In this document: positions 5,997-14,700 of the stretch, piece by piece
How the letters are laid out: the number at the start of each line of letters is the position of its first letter
How positions within the stretch are numbered: the first letter of the stretch is position 1
The notes under the pieces: generated by a model
Told to the model about the DNA's origin: nothing
Database searches by the model: none
What the model saw: the letters and a program-made list of their open reading frames with translations, nothing else
Program-made: the position numbers and the translations under genes
DNA from: Halobacteriales archaeon QS_9_70_65
Lineage (GTDB): Archaea > Halobacteriota > Halobacteria > Halobacteriales > Haloarculaceae
Direction: 5' to 3'
DNA length: 18,136 nt
Assembly: GCA_003023535.1 (NCBI GenBank)
Contig: PXSC01000086.1
Coordinates: forward strand, 1 to 18,136

Positions 5997-8582
5997 ATGA
6001 CGGACGATACGACATCCCGACGGGATGAGAACACGAAGAGCGCGAAGTTCGCCAGACTCGCGCGGAGGCGCCTGCTTGAATTCGTCAGCAGTATCGGCGC
6101 TGGAAGTGTACTCGTCGGGAACTCGAAAGCACATCCTGAGACGGTTAGTCAGACACAGGCACAACGGGCCGAGGGGACCACGAAGTCAGTCGAGAGCCTC
6201 ATCGAGGCGATGACGTTAGACGAGAAGATACGCCATATCCACGGGCACTACGGGCCCGACAACTCGACCGGGTACGTCCGTCCGTTAGAGCGTTTAGAGA
6301 TCCCCGATGTCAAGATGGCGGACGGTCCCGTCGGCGTCCGGCAGGGGACGGCGACCGCGTTTCCCGTGGGACTGAGCCAGGCCTCGATGTGGGATGAGGA
6401 ACTCATGGAGGAGTTCGGGCGGGCGCTGGCCAGTGAAGCGAAAGCCAAGGATCAAGCAGTAATGTACGCGCCCGCATTCAATATCGGCCGCGTCTCCGTC
6501 GCCGGCCGGAACTTCGAATACTTCGGCGAGGATCCCTACCTCGCCAGTCGGATGGCCGTCACGACCGTTAATGCGATTCAGTCAGAGGATGTTATCGCGA
6601 CGGCCAAGCACTACGTGGTAAACAACCAGGAGACCGACCGTATGGCCGTGAGTGCGGAGATCGACGAACGGCCGCTGCGGGAAATTTACCTCCCAGCGCA
6701 CAAAGCCGCAGTCGAAGAGGCGGACGTGGGGTCGGTCATGGCCGCACACAATCGCGTGAACGGGACCTACTGCTGTGAAAACGAGTACCTCCTCTCGGAT
6801 ATCCTGAAAGACGAGTGGGACTTCGATGGCTACGTCATCTCCGACTTCGACGCGAATCATAGTACGGTCGCATCGGCGAAAGCGGGGCTCGACCTCGATA
6901 TGCGTAATCTACCACCGCGGGGAACCTCCTACTGGGGCCCGCCGTTGCGTACTGCCGTCGAAGCCGGACTCGTAAGCGAGGAAATCATCGACGAGAAAGT
7001 CAGGCGAATTCTCGGTCAGCTGGACCGGTTCGGCCTATTAGAAGGCCGTAACCTCCCCGAAGAGGGGGTGGCCAACATCGAGAGGCACCAACGGCTCGCG
7101 CGGCAGATAGCCGAAGAGGGCGGCGTCCTCCTGAAGAACGAGGGAGACGAACTGCCACTCGCTCTCGATAATATCGACTCAATCGCCGTCATCGGCCCGG
7201 AAGCGAAGCGGGCTCATGCCGGTGGTGGCGGTAGCTCAGACGTCTCCCCCCCGTACACGGTAAGTCCCGTTCAGGGCATCCGGAATCGAGTGAACGATCA
7301 AGCTACGGTTCAGTGGGCTCCAGGGACCCCACTAGCTGACGCCGTCGCGCTCGCGGCGGCCTCTGACGTCGCGATCGTCGTCGTCGATGGAAGTTCCAGC
7401 GAGGGCGCCGACCGCGAGAACATCCGGCTCGACGGTAATCAGGACCAGATGATCTCCGCCGTCGCCGATGTCAACGCGAGCACATCCGTCGTCCTCCGAA
7501 CCGGCGGCCCGGTGACCATGCCGTGGATTTCGGACGTGCCTGCCGTTCTTGAGATGTGGTATCCGGGGATGGAAGACGGTAATGCGACCGCGTCGATTCT
7601 GTTCGGAGACGTGAATCCCTCGGGGAAACTCCCCATGACGTTCGCAAAGAAGCGAAGTGATTATCCGGCAGAAATCAACCCGCGTCAGTATCCCGGTATC
7701 GCAGGGCGAGCCCACTACGACGAGGGAATCTACGTCGGATACCGTCACTTCGACGAACGCAACATCGAGCCTCTGTTCCCCTTCGGACACGGTGAGAGCT
7801 TCACTACGTTCAACTACTCGAACTTACGAGTTACTCCCTCGGAGGTTGATATTAATAAGCAGACCATCACGTTGAACGTCGACGTGACGAACGTCGGCGA
7901 CCGAACCGGTGAGGAAATCGTCCAAGTATACGTTCATGATCACTTCGCAAGCGTGGACCGGCCGGTGAAAGGTCTCGCGGAGTTTACGAAAATTCATCTT
8001 GAATCAGGTGAAACAAAAACGGTTGAACTCACGTTGGATGCCGATGCGTTGTCGTTCTACGATGTCGAAGAGGAAGACTGGGTCGTCGAAGCAGGTCGAT
8101 ACTCCGTCCTCATTGGTCGTTCCTCACGTGATATTCGACTATTGAATTCCTTCGAGGTGACGAGGGGCTCTCATCCGTCTCAGGTCCCCGAGTCGCTGCC
8201 GCAACAGCCGACGACCCCGGCCGTCGATGGCTCCCGAACAGATGATGCCACGGTGTTCACAAGCGGCCAGACGAATCAAATTGACCTCTCTATCCGAGCG
8301 ACTACGGACGTCACCGTTCGCGACCGAATTCCCGCTGGATGGGCAGTCATCGGCGGTGACTCCCACGAAGTCTACACCGACTCCGGAGCCCGATATATCG
8401 AGTTCGATGAACCAATCGCCGACGGAACGAGAACGTACTTCATCGAGGCTCCGGTGTCATCTGAGAACTCAGGAACGTACACGTTCGGGCCAATCGAGTA
8501 CGTTTCCGACGACAGTTCGTGGCGAACAATCCCTGAAACGGCGGATGATGATGTCGTAGTCGGGGTAGATACCTCACTGTGA
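5997..8582 (+). CDS. Exported glycoside hydrolase family 3 (beta-glucosidase/xylosidase type)
   Basis: This 861-residue enzyme should remove terminal sugars from beta-glucosides or similar oligosaccharides outside the cell. The N-terminus has ARRRLLEF at 22-29 and a weakly hydrophobic stretch up to SKA at 45, fitting a Tat export signal. The GH3 N-terminal barrel covers about 65-350, with KHYVVNNQE near 204-211 and VISDFD holding the nucleophile D283. The GH3 C-terminal sandwich covers about 375-600, with likely acid/base E469 in SSEGADRENIRL. A fibronectin III-like domain (about 620-720) precedes a roughly 125-residue C-terminal extension (about 735-861) of unknown beta-rich type ending VVVGVDTS. 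All key residues are present, so it looks functional. Base use is more A/T-rich than the neighbours (codons such as AAA, GAT, TTA occur), suggesting acquisition. No sugar transporter or regulator is nearby. The substrate cannot be fixed from sequence. Confidence 0.9.
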   Translation: MTDDTTSRRDENTKSAKFARLARRRLLEFVSSIGAGSVLVGNSKAHPETVSQTQAQRAEGTTKSVESLIEAMTLDEKIRHIHGHYGPDNSTGYVRPLERLEIPDVKMADGPVGVRQGTATAFPVGLSQASMWDEELMEEFGRALASEAKAKDQAVMYAPAFNIGRVSVAGRNFEYFGEDPYLASRMAVTTVNAIQSEDVIATAKHYVVNNQETDRMAVSAEIDERPLREIYLPAHKAAVEEADVGSVMAAHNRVNGTYCCENEYLLSDILKDEWDFDGYVISDFDANHSTVASAKAGLDLDMRNLPPRGTSYWGPPLRTAVEAGLVSEEIIDEKVRRILGQLDRFGLLEGRNLPEEGVANIERHQRLARQIAEEGGVLLKNEGDELPLALDNIDSIAVIGPEAKRAHAGGGGSSDVSPPYTVSPVQGIRNRVNDQATVQWAPGTPLADAVALAAASDVAIVVVDGSSSEGADRENIRLDGNQDQMISAVADVNASTSVVLRTGGPVTMPWISDVPAVLEMWYPGMEDGNATASILFGDVNPSGKLPMTFAKKRSDYPAEINPRQYPGIAGRAHYDEGIYVGYRHFDERNIEPLFPFGHGESFTTFNYSNLRVTPSEVDINKQTITLNVDVTNVGDRTGEEIVQVYVHDHFASVDRPVKGLAEFTKIHLESGETKTVELTLDADALSFYDVEEEDWVVEAGRYSVLIGRSSRDIRLLNSFEVTRGSHPSQVPESLPQQPTTPAVDGSRTDDATVFTSGQTNQIDLSIRATTDVTVRDRIPAGWAVIGGDSHEVYTDSGARYIEFDEPIADGTRTYFIEAPVSSENSGTYTFGPIEYVSDDSSWRTIPETADDDVVVGVDTSL

Positions 8583-8839
8583 TGTGTCGACTCGGTGTTG
8601 AGTAAATCTTGATCAAGGCCTCTCGGCTCGATGGATCGAATCTTAGATCAGGATGGTCGTCAGTCAGCTGCAACATAGTTTCGGTTATTCTCAAGCTAAT
8701 CCCCACTCTTGGTTGTGGAGTACGGTAGCGACTACGGACGATCGCAGCCACTATACGATACACGTCGAAGCGGGGGTCCGGGCGCGACGCCCCTGGTCCG
8801 CGCCACAGGGTTCTTCGAGCCGGCGCGCCGAAAGCCGGT
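8583..8839. other. 257-base gap: A/T-richer left half, GC-rich right half with hairpins
   Basis: No gene is supported. The left part up to about 8760 continues the A/T-richer island and includes the palindrome cttgatcaag (8608-8617) and a TATA-like actatacga near 8751-8759. From about 8765 the sequence returns to native GC-rich DNA, with hairpins gggcg/cgccc (8780-8792) and ccggc/gccgg (8820-8838), the latter directly before the next start codon. The right border of the island is therefore about 8700-8765. Confidence 0.4.
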
Positions 8840-9220
8840 ATGGGCATTCTCGGGCGCCTCAGGGACGCGCTGACCGGCCCGGAGCCGGAGGTCAGATTCC
8901 ACCGGGTCCACGTCGCGACCGACCATGACCGGGAGACCGTCACCTACCTCACGGGAGCGGTCGTCGACGACCCGACGCCGGTGGCCTGTTCGGCCTCGCT
9001 GCGGATACCGGAGGGGACGATGCTGGTCGAGGCGCCCGAGGAGACGAAAGGCGTCACGGTCAACGACTACACCTACCCGCTGTACCAGTATACGACCGCC
9101 TCGCCGGCAGCGGCCCCGCCTTCGGCGGAGCCGGTGCCGGAGGCGCTGACGGGCGAGACCCTGCCGGCACAGAAACTCGACGCCGAGGAGGTCGCGGAGC
9201 TGGAGGCGCTGCTGCCCTGA
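8840..9220 (+). CDS. Hypothetical haloarchaeal protein (126 aa)
   Basis: I do not recognise a named family. The product is acidic and soluble with no signal or membrane helix. Residues 1-12 (MGILGRLRDALT) could form a short amphipathic helix. Residues 17-85 look like a compact beta-rich domain (HRVHVATDHDRETVTYLTGAVV, ASLRIPEGTMLVEAPEE). An Ala/Pro linker lies at about 88-103 and an acidic helix ends the protein (DAEEVAELEALLP). Codon use is native, so it lies outside the GH3 island. The ATG at 8840 directly follows a small hairpin and no good TATA box is at the usual distance, so the start or the upstream region may be altered. Confidence 0.6.
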   Translation: MGILGRLRDALTGPEPEVRFHRVHVATDHDRETVTYLTGAVVDDPTPVACSASLRIPEGTMLVEAPEETKGVTVNDYTYPLYQYTTASPAAAPPSAEPVPEALTGETLPAQKLDAEEVAELEALLP

Positions 9221-9346
9221 GCGTCGGATCGGCGGTCGCGGCGGTCACGGCAATCGCGACGGCCGCGGCGGTCGCGGAGGCGCGGAGTCGGGCGGCCAGC
9301 GTGTCCCGGTGGATACGTCTTTGGGCGTCGAACTCGTCGGTGTGGT
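9221..9346. other. 126-base gap with repeated GC-rich gcggtcgcgg motifs
   Basis: The gap before the small zinc-ribbon gene holds imperfect repeats of ggcggtcgcgg and cggcaatcgcgacgg (9231-9280). I see no gene. A weak TATA-like patch, cgtctttggg (9316-9325), lies 22-31 bases before the ATG at 9347. Confidence 0.35.
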
Positions 9347-9499
9347 ATGCTCGGGCTACGGTTCTTCGAGTGCCGGCGCTGTGCGACGGTGTACGCGGGG
9401 CTGGACGCCCCGCCGCGGTGCGACGACTGCGCGGGCGAGGAGTTCGTCGAGCTGACGGGTCGGTCGCAGGCCGAGGCGTACTTCGCCGGGCGGCGGTGA
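9347..9499 (+). CDS. Small zinc-ribbon protein (50 aa)
   Basis: ATG 9347 to TGA 9497-9499 encodes 50 residues beginning MLGLRFFECRRC. Two CxxC knuckles, ECRRC (C9, C12) and RCDDC (C25, C28), are spaced as in a rubredoxin-like zinc ribbon, followed by an acidic tail with EEFVELTGRSQAEAYFAG. Such mini-proteins are common in haloarchaea and often go unannotated; roles are mostly unknown. The frame shows strong codon bias and the cysteine spacing is hard to get by chance. Its stop lies 4 bases from the stop of the convergent SRPBCC gene. A short leaderless transcript is likely. Confidence 0.7.
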   Translation: MLGLRFFECRRCATVYAGLDAPPRCDDCAGEEFVELTGRSQAEAYFAGRR

Positions 9500-9503
9500 C
9501 GTT

Positions 9504-9887
9504 TCAGTACGTCTCGATGTCGAGAGAGACGTCGCGGCGCTGACCCTCGAGGTCGGCGACGATGCGGCGGACGACGCGTTCGGCCTCCGCGCGGACCTTC
9601 GGCTTCACCTTCTCGACGACCCACTCGAGGGAGACGAACCGCGGCAGATCGAGGGCGTCGGCCTCGGCGGAGTCGGGGGCGTACTCGACGACCATCCGGA
9701 CGCGGGTGTAGGAGAGCTTCCACCACTCGAAGTCCAGCTCGTACTCGGTGTCGGGCGCGCCGTCGCCGAACTGCCGGACGTCGGTGAGGTGTTCGGAGTA
9801 CCTGGCGTACCGGGGGAAGTCCAGCAGGAACTCGTAGACCTCCTCCGGCGGGAGATGGACCTCCGTCGAGACCTCGACAGTATCCAC
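9504..9887 (-). CDS. SRPBCC-family protein, probably with an internal deletion
   Basis: SRPBCC (START-like) proteins form a helix-grip fold that binds hydrophobic ligands; the haloarchaeal function is unknown. The start MDTVEVSTEVHLPPEEVYEFL and the DFPRYARYSEHL pattern are typical of polyketide-cyclase/coenzyme Q-binding relatives. The C-terminal helix VVEKVKPKVRAEAERVVRRIV is also typical. The product is only 127 residues. From memory, close haloarchaeal relatives are about 40-50 residues longer, with several more strands between WWKLSYT and the strand RVRMVVEYAPDS. That part is missing here around residues 60-62 (bases about 9702-9710) without breaking the frame. The fold would then lose central strands, so the product may not work. 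The GTG start at 9887 fits a cttagg box at 9911-9918. Confidence 0.65.
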   Translation of the reverse strand: MDTVEVSTEVHLPPEEVYEFLLDFPRYARYSEHLTDVRQFGDGAPDTEYELDFEWWKLSYTRVRMVVEYAPDSAEADALDLPRFVSLEWVVEKVKPKVRAEAERVVRRIVADLEGQRRDVSLDIETY

Positions 9888-9910
9888 GCGGTCGCTTCGG
9901 ACGGCCCCGT

Positions 9911-9918
9911 CCTAAGCG
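9911..9918 (-). promoter_or_regulatory. Weak TATA box for the SRPBCC gene
   Basis: The minus-strand sequence CGCTTAGG lies 24-31 bases before the GTG start at 9887, supporting that start and a leaderless transcript. Confidence 0.35.
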
Positions 9919-9933
9919 TTGCGTCGGCACCGC

Positions 9934-10818
9934 CTACAGCCGGTCGGCGACGGTCTCGACGGCCGCCAGGCCGTGGACCTCGCCGTGCAGCTGCGGGACG
10001 AGCGTCACCGGCAGGTCGAACCGTTCGCGGGCCGCCGCGATCTGCTCCTGCTGGCTCTCGTGGCGGGACCGACAGAGGTCACACGCCGGCTCGGGCTCTT
10101 CGATGACCTTGTTGACGACGGCGCGGCCGGCGGGCACGCCGTAGGTGTCCAGTTCGGCGAGCAGCCGCTCGGTCTCCAGCACCGCCATCGTCTCGGGGAT
10201 GAGCACGACCCGGAACTCGGTGCGGTCGGGGTCCCGGAGGGCGCCGGCGACCCGCTCCATCCGGTCCTGCAGTGCCTCGAGGTCGACGTCGACGTCGGCG
10301 TCGTCCTCGCCCTCCGCGTCGTCCTCGTCGCCGCCGCCCACGAACGACCGCACCGAATCCGCCAGCGAGGAGACCTGCGACCGCACGGAGATGAGCTTCC
10401 CCATCGCGGAGCTCATCACGTCCGGCAGCTTCAGCAGCCGGAGCGTGTGACCCGTTGGAGCGGTGTCGAAGACGATGTACTCGAAGCGGGGGTCGTCCAT
10501 GTAGTTCAAGAAGAGATCCATGGCGGCGGCCTCGTCGGTTCCCGGGGCGACGCCGGCCTCGATGACGTCGTCGACGTCGCCGTCGTCGAGGGAGATACCC
10601 AGGCCCTCCAGCTCGTCCAGCGCCGCCGTCACCTTGCCGCGGTACCGGGTCGGCTCGGCGCCGACCGTGGCGTCGAAGACGTCCGACAGCGAGTGGGCGG
10701 GGTCCGTCGAGACGACGAGCGTCGGGTCGCCCTCGCGGGCCCGCTTCAGCGCCGTCGCCGCCGCGCAGGTCGTCTTGCCGACACCGCCCTTCCCGCCGTA
10801 GAGCACGAACTCGGTCAC
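9934..10818 (-). CDS. ArsA/Get3 (TRC40)-family ATPase, possibly with a small in-frame deletion
   Basis: This is a 294-residue cytosolic P-loop ATPase of the ArsA/Get3 group, which in archaea handles tail-anchored membrane proteins or metal-oxyanion transport. Visible motifs: deviant Walker A GGKGGVGKTT (8-17), DPAHS (39-43), switch II DTAPTGHTLRLL (118-129), and CDLC (247-250), the zinc pair seen in Get3. An acidic loop (about 163-180) replaces part of the client-binding helices. From memory, relatives have about 20 more residues between GAEPTR (53-58) and YRGKV, where a DPE-type signature normally lies, so a small in-frame loss near bases 10640-10650 is likely. The GTG at 10818 is chosen over upstream frames because a TATA box lies about 26 bases before it. 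No ArsB or arsenic genes are nearby, so a Get3-like role is favoured. Confidence 0.75.
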   Translation of the reverse strand: MTEFVLYGGKGGVGKTTCAAATALKRAREGDPTLVVSTDPAHSLSDVFDATVGAEPTRYRGKVTAALDELEGLGISLDDGDVDDVIEAGVAPGTDEAAAMDLFLNYMDDPRFEYIVFDTAPTGHTLRLLKLPDVMSSAMGKLISVRSQVSSLADSVRSFVGGGDEDDAEGEDDADVDVDLEALQDRMERVAGALRDPDRTEFRVVLIPETMAVLETERLLAELDTYGVPAGRAVVNKVIEEPEPACDLCRSRHESQQEQIAAARERFDLPVTLVPQLHGEVHGLAAVETVADRL

Positions 10819-10840
10819 GGTCGATGTTAGTCCCGGACGG

Positions 10841-10848
10841 CTTAAACC
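10841..10848 (-). promoter_or_regulatory. TATA box for the ArsA/Get3-family gene
   Basis: The minus-strand sequence GGTTTAAG lies 23-30 bases before the GTG start at 10818 and decides between this start and the longer upstream open frames. Confidence 0.55.
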
Positions 10849-11134
10849 GTCCGTGCCGGGCGGAGCGTCGGGAACACTCCCGGCGTCGCCGGTTACGGCG
10901 CGATGATCGCCCGGCCCTCGAATACGGCGATCCGGCTGCCCTCCGGCTGCGGCCTCGACGGACGGCCTCTCGGACGTCCCGCGAGTGCGCTCGTGACGTC
11001 TCGCCGCGCGCACGGCGCCCCCCAGCAGGTTCCACGGCCCGGATAAGCGCTCTCACGGGGGCAACGGCGACGGTTCGTCGGGCGACCGGAGGTGGACGAC
11101 TGAGGACGGAGACTGAGGCGGCCGGACGGAGGCG
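10849..11134. other. 286-base gap between arsA-like gene and gltB, with a possible gene remnant
   Basis: No complete gene is supported. On the minus strand a short frame reads PEGSRIAVFEGRAIIAP and ends at TAA 10893-10895. This looks like a genuine protein C-terminus, but no single frame continues upstream of it. A TATA-like GCTTATCC lies at about 11042-11049. Together these suggest the remains of a small minus-strand gene cut by one or more internal losses. I cannot name it. Confidence 0.25.
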
Positions 11135-11758
11135 TCAGTCGTCGCTGGCGACACCGCCGCCGGCGTCGGAGCCGGGCGACGGCGTCGCGCTCGGCGGCGG
11201 CGAGGCCCGGACGTCGGCGGACTCCCGCTCGGCGATCACCTCGGCGTAGGCGTCGGGCATCACCTTCACGACGTCATCCAGCGCCGCCTCCCAGTCGTCG
11301 AGAACGGCGGCGCCGCGGTCGGAGTCGGTGTAGGCGACGTGGTTCTCCACCAGCCGGCGGAGCAGCCGGCGGTCCTCGGCCTCCAGCTCGTCGGTCGTCG
11401 ACACCATGCCGTGGTTGACCCGCTCCTCGAAGTCGCCCTCGCGGTCGAGGACGTAGGCGATCCCGCCGGACATGCCGGCGGCGAAGTTCTTGCCCGTCCC
11501 GCCCAGACAGACGACGGCGCCGCCGGTCATGTACTCACAGCCGTGGTCGCCGACGGACTCGACGACCGCCCGGACGCCGGAGTTGCGAACCGCGAACCGC
11601 TCGCCGGCCTTGCCGTTGATGTAGGCCTCGCCCTGGGTGGCGCCGTACAGCGCGACGTTGCCGACGAGGATGTTCTCCTCGGGCTCGTAGGGGGCGTCGT
11701 TCGGCGTGTTGCAGATGAGCCTGCCGCCGGACAGCCCCTTGCCGACGTAGTCGTTTAC
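11135..11758 (-). pseudogene. gltB: Glutamate synthase large subunit, C-terminal fragment (out of frame)
   Basis: This is the GXGXG (alpha subunit-like) end of GltB in a different frame from the main part. It reads from [15 protein letters not shown] through [29 protein letters not shown] and [17 protein letters not shown] to a Gly/Pro-rich tail and TGA at 11135-11137, giving 207 codons. The glycine-rich beta-helix repeats are clear. In intact GltB about 40 residues, including a conserved GTAGQSFGAF-type segment, lie between the LSNRIS of the main part and NDYVGKG here; they are absent. The junction is at about 11758-11763. The domain is structural, holding the two catalytic halves together, so losing the frame here should give an unstable or inactive enzyme. 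There is no start codon of its own. Confidence 0.8.
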
Positions 11759-14700
11759 GCCCGGGAGATGCGGTTCGACAGCGTGGCCCCGACCGCGCGG
11801 TCGACGTTGGAGATCTCGCGGTCGAGGTGAACCGGCTCGCCGCGCTCGATGGCGGCCTCGGCGTCGTCGATGAGCCCCCAGTCGAGCGATTCGTCGATCT
11901 CGTGGGTCTGCGGCTCGGTCTTGCGGCGCCCGTCGCCGGTCGGCTCCGCCAGCACCGCCGAGAGGTCCAGCTTCCGGGCCTTCTCCTGGTCGACGTCCTC
12001 GCGCTGTCGCAGCGCGTCGACGCGGCCGACCATCTCGTCGACCGAGGTGAAGCCCAGCTCGGCCATGATCTCCCGCAGCTCCTGGGCGATGAACGTCATG
12101 TAGTTGATGACGTGCTGTGGTTCGCCGGGGAAGCGGCCGCGGAGCTCCTCGTCCTGGGTGGCGACGCCGACCGGGCAGGTGTTCTGGTGGCACTGCCGGG
12201 CCATCACGCAGCCGGACGTCACCAGCGAGGCGGTGCCGAAGACGTACTCCTCGGCGCCCAGCAGTGCGGCGACGGCGACGTCGTGGCCGGTCTTCAGCCC
12301 GCCGTCGACGGTCACCTTGATGCGGGAGCGCAGCTCCGTCGACCGGAGCATCTGGTTGGCCTCCGCCACGCCGAGCTCCCACGGCAGGCCGGCGTTCTTG
12401 ATGGACGTCTTCGGTGAGGCGCCGGTGCCGCCGGAGTGACCGGAGACGTGGACCACGTCGGCGTTAGCCTTGGCGACGCCGGCGGCGATGGTGCCGATGC
12501 CGGCCTCCGAGACCAGCTTCACGTTGACGTCGGCCTCGGGGTTGGCCGCCTTCAGGTCGTGGATGAGCTGCTTGAGGTCTTCGATGGAGTAGATGTCGTG
12601 CAGCGGCGGCGGCGAGATGAGCCCCACGCCGGGCGTCGAGTAGCGGACGTGGGCGATCATCTCGTTGACCTTCTCGCCGGGCAGGTGGCCGCCCTCGCCG
12701 GGCTTCGACCCCTGGGCCATCTTGATCTGCAGCGAGTCGGCGTTGGTGAGGTACGTCGAGGTGACGCCGAAACGCCCGGAGGCGACCTGCTTGACGTTGC
12801 ACTCCTTTTCGGTGTCGAACCGCTCGGGCGGCTCGCCGCCCTCGCCGGTGCCGGACTTCCCCCCGAGTCGGTTCATCGCGATGGCGTTGTTCTCGTGGGC
12901 CTCCGGCGACAGCGAGCCGAGACTCATCGACGCGGTGACGAACCGCTCGACGACGGACTCGACGGGCTCGACCGCCTCGAGGTCGACCGGGTCGCGGTCG
13001 GAGTCGAACGCCAGCAGCCCGCGGAGCGTCTGGAGCCGCTCGCTTTGGTCGTTCATCAGCTCGGCGAACTCCCGGTACTGGCCGTAGTCGCCCTCCCGGA
13101 CGGCCTTCTGGAGGGCGCCGACCGACTCGGGGTTCCACTCGTGGACCATCCCCGACGACCGGTGTTCGTACTCGCCTTGGTGTTCGAGCTCGGGGTCGTC
13201 GCCGAAGGCCACCTCGTAGCGCCGCCGCAGGTCGTCTCCGACGTCGTCGACGTCGATGCCCTCGGTGCGGGCGGTCGTCCCCTCGAAGTACTCGGCGACG
13301 AACCCCGAGTCCAGCCCCACGGCCTCGAATATCTGTGCGCCCTGGTAGGACTCGACGGTCGAGATGCCCATCTTCGCCATCGTCTTCAGCAGGCCGTCCT
13401 CGACGGCGCCGATGTACGCCTCGACGGCCGCCGCCTCGTCGGCGCCGTCCGGGCCGGCCACGAGGTCGGCGATGGACTCGTAGGCGAGGTAGGGGTTGAC
13501 CGCGCCGGCGCCGTAGCCGATGCAGGTGGCGACGTGGTGGACCGTCCGGGGGTCGGCCGACTCGACGACGAGCCCGACCCGGTTCCGGAGCCCGTTGCGG
13601 ACGAGGTGGTGGTGGACGCCGCCGGTCGCCAGGAGTGCGGGGATGGGGACGGCGTCGGCACCGGCGTCGCGGTCCGAGAGGACGATGACGTCGTGCTCGC
13701 GGGCGGCCTCGGTAGCTTCCCGGCGGACCGCCTCGACGGCCGCCTCCAGGTCGCCGTCCGGGTCGAAGGTGATGTCGAGCACGTACGACGACAGCCCGCC
13801 GTCGGCCTCGGACCCGTCCAGCCGCCGGATCGCGGCCGTCTCGGCGTCCCGCAATACCGGCGAGTCGGCGACCAGCTGGCGGGCGTGGGCGGGCGACTCC
13901 CCGAGCAGGTTGCGCTGGTTGCCGAGCCGGGACTCCAGCGACGTCACCAGCTCCTCGCGGATGTAGTCCAGCGGCGGGTTCGTCACCTGGGCGAACAGCT
14001 GTTTGAAGTACGAAAACAGCGGGCGGTTGAACTGCGACAGCACGCTGAGCGGCGTGTCGTCGCCCATCGAGCCGACGGGGTCCTTCCCGTCGCGGGCCAT
14101 CGGCTCGATGAGGTGGTCCAGCTCGTCGTGGGTGTAGCCGTACAGCGCCTGCCGAGCCCGGAGGTCGCGCCCGTCGCCGGCCGGCGTCGCGTCGTCGTCG
14201 GCGACGTCGTCGAGGCGGACCTGCTCGTCGTCGACCCACTCGGCGTACCGCTCGTCGATCAGCTCCGCGAAGATCTCGTCGTCCGGCACGACGCGACCCG
14301 CCTCGGGGTCGGCGAGGAACAGCTGGCCGGGCTGGAGCCGGTCGCGGCGCTCGATGTCGCCGAAGTCGGGTTCGAGGGCGCCGGCCTCGCTGGCCATGAT
14401 GAGGCGGTTGTCGGTCGTCACGTCGTACCGGCAGGGCCGCAGGCCGTTACGGTCCAGCACCGCACCGACGCGGTCGCCGTCCGTGGCGGCGACCAGCGCC
14501 GGCCCGTCCCACGGCTCGAGAAGGGAGGCGTGGTAGTCGTACCACTCGCGGCGCTCCTCCGAGACGCGGTTGGCCTCGCCGCGCCAGGCCTCGGGAATCA
14601 GCATCCGGAGGGCGTGCGGCAGGTCGCGGCCGCCCTGCATCAACAGTTCGAGGGCGTTGTCGACGCTCGCGGTGTCGGACTGCTCAGGGTCGTTGATTAT

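Noticed and set aside
9073..9930. 285-codon minus-strand frame
   Set aside because: Basic, low-complexity frame across the SRPBCC and zinc-ribbon genes; a shadow.
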